Of a stretch of DNA of 64,000 nucleotides, positions 1 through 9,215 are shown piece after piece (positions within the stretch are counted from its first letter, which is position 1; each line of letters opens with the position of its first letter). Source of the stretch: Siderastrea siderea (taxonomy: Eukaryota > Cnidaria > Anthozoa > Scleractinia > Rhizangiidae); the NCBI GenBank assembly GCA_964030785.1, contig OZ034970.1:38181901-38245900 (forward strand), given 5' to 3'. The notes under the pieces are model-generated. The model did no database searches and was not told where the DNA came from. It saw only the letters and a program-made list of their open reading frames with translations. The position numbers were made by a program, and so were the translations under genes.

Positions 1-35
1 ATTCAAAAAAAAATTCTGAATATAATATACAAACA

Positions 36-680
36 ATGAGCACAACTTATCATCCATTCAAAATCGCACTGACTGATGGTCAGAAAAAGAAACTTCAAAA
101 AGCTTATTTAACAAAGACCCCTGTTGGTCTGAAAGTCAAACCAGACCAAATTGAGCGTGGTGACGAACTTTTTCTCACTGAAACTCAAATCAAGCGATTG
201 AAAAAAAGATCGGCGGCAGGGAAAGGAATGGTAATAAAATTAAGCCAGACACAGCTTCAGAACACTGCGCAGCGTGGTGGGAATTTGTTTTCTACTATGT
301 TAGGTTTGGCACGACCTTTGATAAAGCCAGCTCTTGGAGCATTAGCAAGTGCAGGTTTGAGTTTTGGCGCTGAAAAGGTGTTGAAAAAAATATTTCGTAA
401 TGGTTTTGGACCAAGGGAAATTGAGCTTTATAAACTTGTCCAGCGAATGACTCCTGCTCAGAAAAAGACGGCTAAACAATATCTTGTTGGAAAAGGTTTG
501 GTGAAAGGAGGCGGCCCACAATACGGCGGTTTCCTTGGTATGTTGGCGTCTATCGGAGTACCTTTGGCCCTTGATTTGGTCAGAAAAATAATTGGAAAAG
601 GTATGCAAACGCAACCACCACCACCGCCACGAACAAGACGATCACCAGGAATACCAAAAGGTAAAGGGATGCAAATTTAA
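36..680 (+). CDS. Polinton minor capsid / pX-like membrane-active protein, interrupted before its tail
   Basis: A 214-residue basic protein. Residues 1-90 alternate short Lys/Arg-rich segments around 'SQTQL'-like and 'TQIKR' motifs. About 84-125 is a Gly/Ala/Leu-rich amphipathic or membrane-seeking stretch, and 160-190 is a second hydrophobic Gly-rich segment. This layout matches a conserved Polinton/adintovirus protein often compared with adenoviral pX/pVI-type minor capsid proteins; the role is inferred. It is the first gene of a plus-strand virion block, followed by the protease and PLA2 gene. The frame stays open after the TAA at 678-680 and encodes about 19 more residues, including a PPFY motif, to a TGA at 738-740. 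The TAA is therefore probably a premature stop. Confidence 0.6.
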   Translation: MSTTYHPFKIALTDGQKKKLQKAYLTKTPVGLKVKPDQIERGDELFLTETQIKRLKKRSAAGKGMVIKLSQTQLQNTAQRGGNLFSTMLGLARPLIKPALGALASAGLSFGAEKVLKKIFRNGFGPREIELYKLVQRMTPAQKKTAKQYLVGKGLVKGGGPQYGGFLGMLASIGVPLALDLVRKIIGKGMQTQPPPPPRTRRSPGIPKGKGMQI

Positions 681-747
681 CCTCCACCTTTTTATGGAAC
701 TTGGGAGGATTATTATCGTTTAAAAAAAACTGAAATTTGAAAATAAA

Positions 748-1173
748 CCTCTTTCCAACATTGACCTTAGAAAATGGTGCAACTTTTTACAAATTCCAAT
801 AAAAGGTATTTTTAGCAGAAACGAAACAAAACCTTTGTTTCATTCCCCATGCATTATCAACTTGGATGATTTCGGAAGTTTGGGAACTCACTGGGTATGT
901 TGTTGGCCAAAAGGAAAAGGTCTTTATGAGTATTTCGATTCATTTGGGCTTCCACCACCTTTGGAATGGGAAAAAGAAATGTCAATGCATGGGATGACAC
1001 ATTTTTTCAGAAATGATAACCAAATTCAATGGGAACAAAGTGTGAGATGTGGTTACTACTGCCTTCTCTTTTTAAACGAAAGAAATAAAGGAACAAGTTT
1101 TGCTGACATTTTGAAAATGTTCTCCAACGATTTACTTCAAAATGGAAAAATAGTGAAAAATTATTTTTCTTAA
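748..1173 (+). pseudogene. Adenain-like cysteine protease, start codon lost
   Basis: C5-type (adenovirus protease-like) cysteine protease that processes virion precursors in Polintons and adintoviruses. The frame is open from 748 and reads into the typical N-terminus (SNIDLRKWC) without an ATG; the first candidate codon inside is TTG at 835. The catalytic signature is visible: His in GTHWVCCW, Asp in YFDSFG, and Cys in RCGYYCLLFL near the C-terminus. The usual family length is about 140-200 residues and this frame gives about 141. Missing ATG suggests decay, although splicing from an upstream exon cannot be excluded. Next to the minor-capsid and PLA2 genes, as in related elements. Confidence 0.7.
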
Positions 1174-1188
1174 AATATACAATAGAAA

Positions 1189-1332
1189 TGTACTGTGTGA
1201 AAGAAGAGCGGAACACCCCCAATGTGAAGGGGACCGAAAAAGTTGTAATCACAAAGAACAATCGAAAACTCTTGAAAGCAAAATGCGCAAGTTGTGGAAA
1301 AATGAAATCAAGTTTCTTGCCGGGAAACTAGG
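1189..1332 (+). pseudogene. Short Cys-rich module (DUF5679-like) out of frame with the PLA2 gene
   Basis: ATG at 1189 opens a 47-codon frame starting MYCVK and containing ITKNNRK and a CASCG pair, ending in TAG at 1330-1332. The pattern (Cys near the N-terminus, 'TKNGR'-like centre, CxxCG) resembles the small DUF5679 zinc-binding module that in other Polintons is fused to the N-terminus of virion proteins. Here it runs into the next frame (ATG 1283) with an overlap and a frame change, so a small indel has probably separated the two parts. The family call is from memory of the pattern. Confidence 0.5.
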
Positions 1333-2263
1333 TGAGCCCTCCCTTGCGGAGGGCAGTGGAATATTCGGTGACGTTGCTATGGCAGTCGGTGATCTTGCAA
1401 TTACAAAAGGAATCCCATATCTTGCGAAAAAAAGTGTTGAAGCTGGAAGATATTACGCTTCTGAAGCAATGAGAGACCCTAAATTGCAAAAGAAAGCAAT
1501 AAATTACACTCTTGACAAAGCCCGCCCAGTTATTCAAAAAGTTGGAAGTGAAATGTTTGATCAACTTTCAACTAAAGTTCGACCAAACCAACGTTACAAA
1601 ACTGACAGACCTGATTTGGATGGAGCTGGGTTTGATATACATGCAGCAATTGGAAAATTTCCGAAACCAAAAAAAGGTTGGACATTGCCGGGACATAATT
1701 TCACAGGGCCATATAACCCTCTTGAAAAGCAGGTGAAATACAACCCAGAAACGGGTGAAATTCTGGAAATATATCAACCACCAACAGGTGCAACAGATGC
1801 GACTGCTATGCAACACGATGTTGATTATGATGTTTGTTCCAACCGTGAAAAAAAGTATGGTGAAAATCTCAAAAAATGTAAAAACAAAGCGGATAAAAAA
1901 ATGGTGAAGTCTCTTGACGCAGTTCCTTACAAACAGATGCAGTGGGGTCATGCAGCTGCAAGAAATGCAATTAATGCTAAACAAAAGTTAGAGTTGGGTT
2001 TGAAAAAACAAAAAGGGACTGGTGTTTTGGACAAACGGTTGGATGCAATAAAATTTGCTGAAACTTTGACAAAAAAAATGATTCCTTCCACAGAACTTGT
2101 ATTCGATCGGTATTGGTCAGGTGATATTGCGAAAAATGCTTTCACAGGACCAACTGGTGTCACAAGCAAGAAATTTTGGACTCATCCGAAAAAGGGTACT
2201 GTCATGCGTTTGGTAAAAAATCCAAAAACAGGCAAATATGAAAATGTTTATGAAGAACCTTGA
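1283..2263 (+). CDS. Phospholipase A2-like (parvovirus VP1-type) virion protein
   Basis: Protein of 326 residues. The centre holds the PLA2 signature: a GPYN calcium-loop-like motif at 142-145 and the catalytic pair in TAMQHDVDYDVC (His178, Asp179), followed by a Lys-rich helix. VP1-type PLA2 domains release virions from endosomes, and adintoviruses and many Polintons carry them. The N-terminal 30-100 region contains Gly/Ala-rich segments and could be membrane-interacting. The ATG at 1283 overlaps the out-of-frame Cys-rich module, so the original start was probably at 1189. The C-terminal half (from about 255) contains WSGDIAKNAFTGPTGV and has no function I recognise. Confidence 0.72.
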   Translation: MRKLWKNEIKFLAGKLGEPSLAEGSGIFGDVAMAVGDLAITKGIPYLAKKSVEAGRYYASEAMRDPKLQKKAINYTLDKARPVIQKVGSEMFDQLSTKVRPNQRYKTDRPDLDGAGFDIHAAIGKFPKPKKGWTLPGHNFTGPYNPLEKQVKYNPETGEILEIYQPPTGATDATAMQHDVDYDVCSNREKKYGENLKKCKNKADKKMVKSLDAVPYKQMQWGHAAARNAINAKQKLELGLKKQKGTGVLDKRLDAIKFAETLTKKMIPSTELVFDRYWSGDIAKNAFTGPTGVTSKKFWTHPKKGTVMRLVKNPKTGKYENVYEEP

Positions 2264-2799
2264 TTGGCTTTCAACCACCATTTATAAAACTCATGTTTTG
2301 CGTGCCGCCAACTTTCTAAGCTTTTTGGAAGGTGATTAGAAATAGATTCCATAATTTCTTTTTTCTTAGGCCAGCATTCAGAAGGTACTATTTCAAAATA
2401 ATTGTACAGAAAATAGGGGTAGTTCACTGACTTGCCGGACATCTTCTGAAATTGAGCAATAACGTTACCAAGAAAATCTACCTCGCTGGAAGAAAACATT
2501 TCTTTAATGTTTCATTTTCGCAAAACATTGTTTAAATAATCATTATTTGTTTTAAGAGCAGTGGAATTTCTTCTCCAATTTTGTTCTTGAAACTTTTCAT
2601 CATCATCAAATTCAAACTCTCTACCACATTTTGGACATGCACGACAGAACTCATTCACCACATAAATTAATTGCTCCTCTCATGAAGGACAACGATCAAT
2701 CTTTTTTGATAACAGGCTTATTTCATTTTTTTGCAACATTTCTTTAATCATTTTCGACGAAATTTTCTCACCTTGCAAACAACCAAACGGGTCGTCCAT
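2248..2799 (-). pseudogene. VLTF3-like late transcription factor, broken by two TGA codons
   Basis: Minus-strand frame from ATG 2799-2797 to the stop near 2248, interrupted by TGA at 2682-2680 (codon 40) and 2514-2512 (codon 96). The first third has zinc-ribbon-like cysteines (RCPS..., CRACPKCG), followed by an acidic stretch. The C-terminal part contains NYPYFLYNYFEIVP, resembling the SYxYxLYKxxEL block of poxvirus-type VLTF3 proteins in large DNA viruses and some Polinton relatives. The family call is tentative. It overlaps the end of the PLA2 gene by a few bases and is divergent from the integrase. Confidence 0.5.
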
Positions 2800-2821
2800 T
2801 TTTTATTGTGTATAGTATACA

Positions 2822-3940
2822 ATGAGCTCACGCGTTTTAAATAAGTTGTCAAAAATTTATTACAGCCCGCAAGGGTATTGGAAAGGTTTTGCAGCAATAA
2901 AGAAATTAGCCCAGGCAGCGAAAGTTTCGGAAGATGTGGCTCAAAACTGGTTGATGAAGCAAGCTCTTTGGCAAGTTTATTTACCAGCCCCACGTTATAT
3001 TCCAAGACCGAAATTTTATGTTCCTGTTCCAAACAAAGTTCACCAAGCCGATCTTCTGTATCTCCCACACGATCGCCCACCACGCTCCCGTAAAACTTTT
3101 AAATATGCCCTCACAGTGGTAGATGTGGCCTCTCGATACAAAGAAGCCGAACCGTGGGCCACAAAAGAGGCTAAAGAAGTTGCAGCTGCTCTGGAACGAA
3201 TTTATAGTCGTGGTCCTTTGAAATGGCCGAAACTGCTTCAGGTCGATCCTGGTCGTGAGTTTATGGGCGCTGTGAATCAACTGCTTTCGAAACATAATGT
3301 CGAGGTTAGACGCGGCCGTGTGGATATTCACCGTGATCAAGCAATCGTTGAAAGATTCAACCGCACCCTGGCTGAACGACTGTTTGGACACCAATATGGG
3401 GTTGAAATGCGCCTTCCAGACGACAAAAGATCGACTGAATGGGTGGCCCGACTGCCCGCTGTTATTTCAGCTTTGAATAAAGAAGTCACTCGACTGACTG
3501 GTCAAAAACCTGTTGATGCCATTAAAAAGAAAACTGTTCCATCCAAACCCTCGACACCTTATTTGAGACCCGTTGGTGTGAACGAAAAAAAGCTCCCCTC
3601 CGGTTTAAGTGTTCGCTATCTCTATCAACCCGGTGAACGTGAAGGTGGTCGGCGAAGAGCTACCGACCCAATCTGGTCTTTGTTGTTTTCTGGTCTTTGT
3701 TGGCGTCTGAATAAAGTGGATGCTCCTTCGGGTAATCACTCGTATCATAAAGATTTTTGTTTTTTTCTATGTCTTTATAGATGTCATCCGTTTCAATCTC
3801 AAGCAGAAGGCTGTCAGTGTCTGTGTACAAAAGTTCGCACTTTGGGCCATATTTTTTTTTCAGCTCGTTGTAGAAAAAATCATACATCAAGATCTTGCTG
3901 TTGTCAAGGATTATCATCCCTGTGTAGACCGGCTTGTTGA
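2822..3940 (+). pseudogene. Retrovirus-like DDE integrase, C-terminus replaced
   Basis: Integrase that joins element DNA to the host genome. Residues 1-60 form a helical N-terminal region and 70-235 the rve core, with catalytic residues D77 (HQADLLY), D142 (LQVDPGREF) and E177 (AIVERFNRTLAERL). A basic C-terminal domain (YLYQPGEREGG) follows. Homology ends around DPIWS (about 3675). Beyond a 13-nt repeated junction (3673-3685 and 3690-3702) the frame merely reads antisense through the polymerase gene to 3940. The original C-terminus is therefore deleted. ATG 2822 is the natural start. Divergent from the VLTF3-like gene and convergent with polymerase B. Confidence 0.85.
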
Positions 3941-6900
3941 GCAGCAGCCGGCTTTTGCGCATGTCGATTCCAAATAAATCGTTCGAAAACATAACATGCC
4001 TTGAGTATAAAGGGCTTACAATCAATTTCCTTATTTTGTCTGTCTCACTGCCTCTCACTATTTTTATGTCAACACGGTTACACAGGTTTTCCATGGTTTT
4101 GCCAAAAACTGAGTTATTCATTAGCTTGTAAAAGTTCTTTTCAAAGTCACTTTTTGCGTTTTTTCTGAATTCTGTATTCATACGGATGTACGGCTCCATC
4201 CAGCATTCTTGTTCAAACTCCAACACCCTGTGCACGCGCTTCAGTTTCATTCCTTGCTTCAGATAAAACTGCAAGTTTCGGTAATGCACCACATAGTTGT
4301 TTTTGTCTTGAAGAGTCAACAACGACTTGTTGCATTTTGGTGTTTTCAGATCCAAGTTTTTTATCAAACTGTGTTGATATTCCGACATCCATTCATTTTT
4401 AACCTGCTTTTTTTCAGGGGCAAGGAGGAAGATGTTGTGTTCTTCATGCAGTTCTTTTGGGTATTCAAGATCCACATCAAGAATCCATCCATTCTTCGCG
4501 TTTTCTTTTTTCTTTATGATTTCTTCCTCAGTGGGCATAACACGTTTCCATTTAAAATCTCTTTTCGGGAGTGGCTTGCTCATTGCCCATCCATAAAGAT
4601 TATTTGCGTCAAGATACATAATGTATTTGTTTGGTCTGCTTGGGTCATAGTCAGGTACATACGGGTTGTTTGCCTTTGCGTATCTCTTGCTTACCATGGA
4701 GATTCCACCCCGCATTCCCCTTTCCACAAATTGATACATATCAATGTCTGTGAATAACTCAAGCTCGACCCCCGTCTTTTTCAATAAAGCGTCCCAGGAT
4801 AATCCTGGTGATGTGTAATAATGAGCCGGATCTAACCCGTACTGCTCTTGGCATATGTTTCGGAAGTTCTCAAAAACATCCGCCAGCAGTGCGACATCCG
4901 TTTTCACGTAAAGATCGTGATAATCGCCCAGCGTTTTGCATTCAAAAGCATCCCAAAAAGTCTTCGCGTGCGCATACTCTTCGTCTGTTATGTGCTCGTC
5001 GTTCAGCTTGCTGTAAAACTTCTCTTTGTCCGGAAGCCTTGTCTCGCTAAATCTCCCCCATGAGTCCATGTACTCGTAAGGGTAGATACCTTTTTTGTAA
5101 AGCAGGTCGCTTCCTTTTGAAATGGTTGATGTTATTTTCAATTTCTCCTTTGGTGTTGCGTTTACAAGTGAATCAAGGCTCGCTTGCAAAAAGTTGAAGC
5201 TGTCAATGAAACGCAAACCTCCGACTGAAAATGTGATATATTTCTCCATGTTGTTGGCGATACATTTCACCTCTTTTTTAAGCTGTGACATCGCTTGCAT
5301 TAAATGGTGCGTGTCGTAGCCCTTTAAATTGTGAAATATAATAGGTATGGGGGTTGTTTTTGGGTTAATGTAGAGTTTTACATTGCAATTGTTGTGCGCC
5401 GCACCTCGATACCTTCCAGTTATGTGACAATGGTCTTTCGCTGCGTCTCTAAAGTTTTTCTGAAGTGATGGGTTCTCACAGAAAATACAATTTTTCTGTT
5501 GTTTTGCTTCCAACTGGTCTTTCGCTTCTGTTAATTTTTTTAGCTTAAGAATCCCCCATTGTTGCTCTTTCTGTGCTCTGTAAAAACATTTTTTATGCCC
5601 TTGACCCTTATAGCTGCATTTTTCTCCACCTTCACCATCTTCAATGCTCCAAACCGGCAAAGAGTCTAAGAATTCATCTTTTATCAAACTTTTATTACAA
5701 ATGTGGCAATCTGTTGCGTTTTTGTACTTTTCCCAGTCTTCAGCCGTCATCACAATTGGTTTTGGTGCTGCCAAACTCTCTCTTATTTTCACCTCTTCCT
5801 GCAGAATTTCACGTAAAAACTTTCCCACCGCGTTTTCACCTCTGTAAACTTTTAATCCTGAAACTTCACCGTCACTTCTCACAACCGTGTAAGAAAAACC
5901 ACTTGCCTCGTGATATTGTTTTTTTATGATGTAACTTTTCTCTTTATTCCCACCCTCAAGCTCACAAAGAGAAATCTTTTTTATTAAAGCCTCAAGGTCG
6001 GCGTATATAACATAAGGCACTTTCATTTGTTTGTTATAATTTTGAAATGAAACTATTTTTTCCTCCTCTTTTGGCATATCAATCCTTGTCGGTTTTCCTT
6101 TTAAGCCATTGCAATATTTTTTATGGTTTTCCAACAAGTCCTCTCTTGAAAAACCTGTTAAGCACAACATGCAACAATGTTTTGTATCGCGATGTTTGCT
6201 CTGATCATAAAGTAGGGCGCTTACTCTTTTCACAAAACAATAATGCTGTTTTTCACCCGACTCAATCAACATCAGGTTTATCCGGGGCACGCTTTTTTCT
6301 TTTTTACTTATCCTATGCATAATCACACAATCATTTTCCCAGCCAAATACGTTTATTGCGAGGTTTTCGTTTTGCGACTCAAGCTTGTCAATTTGTTTTA
6401 CTGGTGTTGGAAAAACAATGCCACTCCAATTTATACCATCGTTAACTGGGTAAGAACTTGGTCTGTTTGGATTTTTTCCTTCTGGTGGGGGGAACATAGC
6501 TGATCTTACAGCCCACTTCAAACACTCGTTGTCCTTATTTTGCACGTTCATTATTGCTTTTTTGTTTTTCAACTTTGTTGGAATTGGCAAATATATTCCT
6601 CCACGCAGTGGCTGAAAACGTGCGACATTCACGTACACAAGCTCTATTTTTTCTACTTCCCATCCTGACCCTTCCGCTACCCATGCCTCGATTTTTCCAT
6701 TAATTATTTCAAAAATGTTATCGAAATATTCTTCTATCTCATTTTCATCGTCGTTTGCGTAAAAAACCTGTGGCTCATTTTCTCGAAAATATTGCTCCAT
6801 GTATTGAGTTTGTTCTTCTTCTTCTTCCTTTTTAAATTTAACTTTCATCTCAAGACTTACTTTTATATTTTTTAACTCTTTTTGTTCTCTTTTTATTAAA

Positions 6901-7145
6901 TCTGTGAAACTTTCTTTTATTGATTTTGCAAACTCAAAAAGATCTTTATTGTCGGGATTTGTTTCCGATACAACCATTTTCCAAACATGAAGCCATTTAT
7001 TAATATTATTGTTTGTTGATATGTAAAACTCATCCTCAATTTCAATAAGTGGTTTTAATGGACGAGGTAAACTTTTTTTAATTTTTTCCGGTATTTCGCC
7101 ATAAAACATTTGAAAAATATCTTTCTGATTTCTTGCAATAGACAT
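3660..7145 (-). pseudogene. Polinton protein-primed DNA polymerase B, thumb truncated
   Basis: Family B DNA polymerase that copies the element using a terminal protein primer. I take ATG 7145-7143 as start; a longer frame from 7184 would need GTG. Exonuclease motifs: VIYADLEAL (D382), FHNLKGYD (N606) and KTDVALL. Palm motifs: YLDANNLYGWAMSKPLP (motif A, D846), KLMNNSVFGKTMEN (motif B) and LLYTDTDSLLLEI (motif C, D1109). A zinc-finger-like C..C...H..C cluster precedes the exonuclease. The 'NNLYGWAM' palm differs from 'VTSLYPW' in element 2, showing a different lineage. After motif C the protein ends within about 50 residues at the deletion junction with the integrase, so the thumb is missing and the enzyme should be inactive. 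Confidence 0.9.
3673..3702. repeat. 13-nt direct repeat at the integrase/polymerase deletion junction
   Basis: CTGGTCTTTGTTG occurs at 3673-3685 and again at 3690-3702, exactly where integrase homology on the plus strand and polymerase homology on the minus strand both stop. The 3' ends of two convergent genes have been lost, leaving a short duplicated filler, as after end-joining with slippage. Confidence 0.7.
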
Positions 7146-7481
7146 TTTGGATTCTGTAACACTTTTGATATAATAACAAAACACAAATCTCTAAATGAAA
7201 ATTTTTTTGGAATTCTGTGACAGTTTACAACAAAAAACTTGTAAAATTTATTATTAAGGTTTTTTTTAAGTGATGCAATAACATTCTTTCCACTTTTTCC
7301 ACCTATATAAAACCGGTTTTTGTATTATCGGTGTAAAAACGGAAATAGAACTCTCATTTATAAAACTTTTCTCTTTCACCAATGTGTAAAAATTGTTTTA
7401 TATGTGAGCGGTTTAAAAATTGGAAATAAATCTCCCAGGAATAAAGCTGTTACAGAACCCCCCTTTTACTATACTACTACT
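7146..7481. other. Terminal/subterminal region of element 1, no gene
   Basis: AT-rich end of element 1 between the polymerase start and the right terminus. It contains CTATATAAAACC at about 7302-7313 and further TATAAAA-like strings that could be promoter elements. The opposite terminal repeat is outside the window, so the length of the terminal inverted repeat cannot be measured. Confidence 0.6.
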
Positions 7482-8022
7482 CAGTATCTGTGTCTTCAGG
7501 TTCTTAGTTGAGGCATCGTGGTAAGCAGACATTAAAGCAATTAGGTCGTCGGTTGGACCCACATGTTCAGCTGGGGCAGGCAGTTGTATGGCTTGAAATA
7601 GCTTCTCTCCGTCTTTAGGGGCAATGACACTACAGACAACACTACACGCCTCTGTTGCTTTTTCTATACACAGCTCCTTTTCTTCTGGTTTTGATTCGTC
7701 CCATGTTGTTGTAAGTTGGAATGTCAATGGCTGGATCTTTCCTCTCTGGGAATGCATAGCTATTGTAGCCATCGCTTCGTTATAATCTAGAAGGGCGTCA
7801 TTCTTAACTCCAGAGCCTTCCGATATGTCTTCCTGGGAGCTTCCGCTTCCCATGCCACTCAAAAATCCTGGCTTCCAAATGGATCCAGCAGTTGTATCAG
7901 CTTGCGGAGTTTCAAGAGTTTTAGGTTCTTTTGTCTGTGCTAGTGTTTGGGCTGTTTTCTTGGGCAGCCTGTGAGATTTTGAAACAACAACAGTCCTTGC
8001 AGCAAATATTTCTGCTGTATGT
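7482..8022 (-). pseudogene. Fragment of a repetitive cnidarian gene of unknown function, cut by element 1
   Basis: Open minus-strand frame from about 8022 down to 7482, then spurious codons inside the transposon end to 7413. Contains EIFAARTVVVSKSHRLPKK, a TAGSIWKPGF block and, at the break, NLKTQILS, strings I associate with a large multi-copy gene family in coral and anemone genomes. No function is known to me. The frame stops being family-like exactly at the transposon end AGTAGT, so element 1 inserted into it. A piece of the same kind of gene lies upstream on the same strand at 8931-9215. Confidence 0.55.
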
Positions 8023-8086
8023 TCTTCTAATAATCATAACAACTCGTCTAAGGTAAAACACATCTAAAGTGATTGGCTAAAAGTAA

Positions 8087-8270
8087 TTAGTATATACCAA
8101 ATCAGTGGATAGTGTTTTTCGCGTGCTCTGATTGGCTACTCAAAATCGGGATAATGTCTGCTATTTACTTCCCAGCATTTTTTCTGGATTTCGCGCACGA
8201 GTGTTCCCTTGTTTCTCGGAAAAAAGGAACAATTTGGTGCTGGCTATCCACTGGTTCGGTATATACTTAA
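8087..8270. mobile_element. Small inverted-repeat element (MITE-like)
   Basis: Arms 8087-8112 and 8244-8270 are imperfect inverted copies (…TATATACC…CAGTGGATAG against CTATCCACTGG…GGTATATA…). About 184 bp in total with no coding capacity, typical of a short non-autonomous DNA transposon. Confidence 0.7.
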
Positions 8271-8291
8271 ATAATTTTTCACCTCAATGTC

Positions 8292-8357
8292 GGTGAAGAG
8301 TGGTAGGTATTTGCCTCGCCTCAGTTGCGGTTAGGCAAATATCCACCACTATTCACC
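8292..8357. repeat. Perfect-looking hairpin GGTGAA…TTCACC
   Basis: Arms 8292-8316 and 8333-8357 are inverted copies with only two or three mismatches around a 16-nt loop. Looks like the core of another small foldback element. The flanking 8360-8930 shows no convincing gene. Confidence 0.65.
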
Positions 8358-8930
8358 TCCACTTGGATGAATAATGCATCAAGTTGGGCATTTCATCTAT
8401 TATCGTGCCGTCGGAATGAGGAAGACTGGGGCGAGATCAAACAGAGCAAACCTTGCCCGCCCCATTTCCCGCGTGCGGGCAATACGGCGGGAAATCAATT
8501 CCGTCCATCTATCTCTGTCCTGTGCAACAGAAGATACCTCAACCCAAGTTCAAAGGCCACACATTATTTTAACATCGCTCCCTTCCCTCCCTAACGTTCG
8601 ATACAACTGATTATGTAGTTCACTTTTTTCTTGTGTTGTATCCTGAAACACCCGGAAACTCTTGGAATTCATCTTCTGTCCCTGGATCTGCTTCTAACCA
8701 CCCTGCATTGCTCTTAATCATTTCCTTGTGTTTCGATCTGCACTGTCCGCATATTGCTAAAGCAAGAATACAGTGTAATTGAAATCGATAAATTAGTAAA
8801 TATAAGACTGCACAATGAGAACCAGTGGAATTTCATACAAAAATGTGTAACCTTACGTGATCCTATTCTGATGGTAACTTTAAAGACAGACTGTATCTCC
8901 TTCGCAATGGTTAAACCAATTACGTGTCTA

Positions 8931-9215
8931 TCACTTCACTGCTTTTTGCGTGGTCCTTTGTGAGACGCATATTGACAAGAACGCGGTAGACAAGATTATC
9001 ATCTTGTCTACTTGATCCTCTGTCAGATCAAAGTGACCAGCTCTCGCTAGGATCGGCTCAGCTTCAGTCAAGCCTGTCGTGGACAAATGACAGCTCTCCA
9101 GGTGTGAGGTAATTCCATCTTGGCATTCTGGTAACTTTTTTAGCGCTGAAAACCCACGCAAACTTTCACAACTAATTTTTCGACTTTCCTTGAAGCTACA
9201 TGCGTCGAAAGGCAT
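8931..9215 (-). pseudogene. Second fragment of the repetitive cnidarian gene, frameshifted
   Basis: Minus-strand frame with SLRGFSALKK, HLSTTGLTEAEP and HFDLTEDQVDKM. Past this point the family-like sequence (CQYASHKGPRKK) continues in another frame, so there is at least one frameshift near 8990. Same strand and family type as the fragment at 7482-8022, probably an upstream exon of the same broken gene. Function unknown. Confidence 0.45.

Larger units (their letters stand above)
1..7481. mobile_element. Partial, decayed Polinton/Maverick (element 1)
   Basis: Right-hand part of a Polinton; the left part is outside the window. Seen: protein-primed-type DNA polymerase B, DDE integrase, adenain-like protease, PLA2-like virion protein and a minor-capsid-like protein, the classical Polinton set. 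The right end is placed at 7481 because the minus strand from there begins AGTAGTAGTATAG, sharing AGTAGTA with the ends of the complete element at 20730-42782, and because the broken repetitive host ORF starts directly outside. The adjacent CAGTAT (7482-7487) is the predicted 6-bp target duplication; its partner is out of view. Several genes are broken, so this copy is inactive. It is visibly more AT-rich than element 2. Confidence 0.88.

Noticed and set aside
2822..3940. Full-length 372-residue integrase
   Set aside because: The last about 85 codons are antisense polymerase sequence beyond a deletion junction.
3720..6503. Many plus-strand frames of 65-182 codons
   Set aside because: Antisense to polymerase B of element 1; composition is typical of shadow frames.
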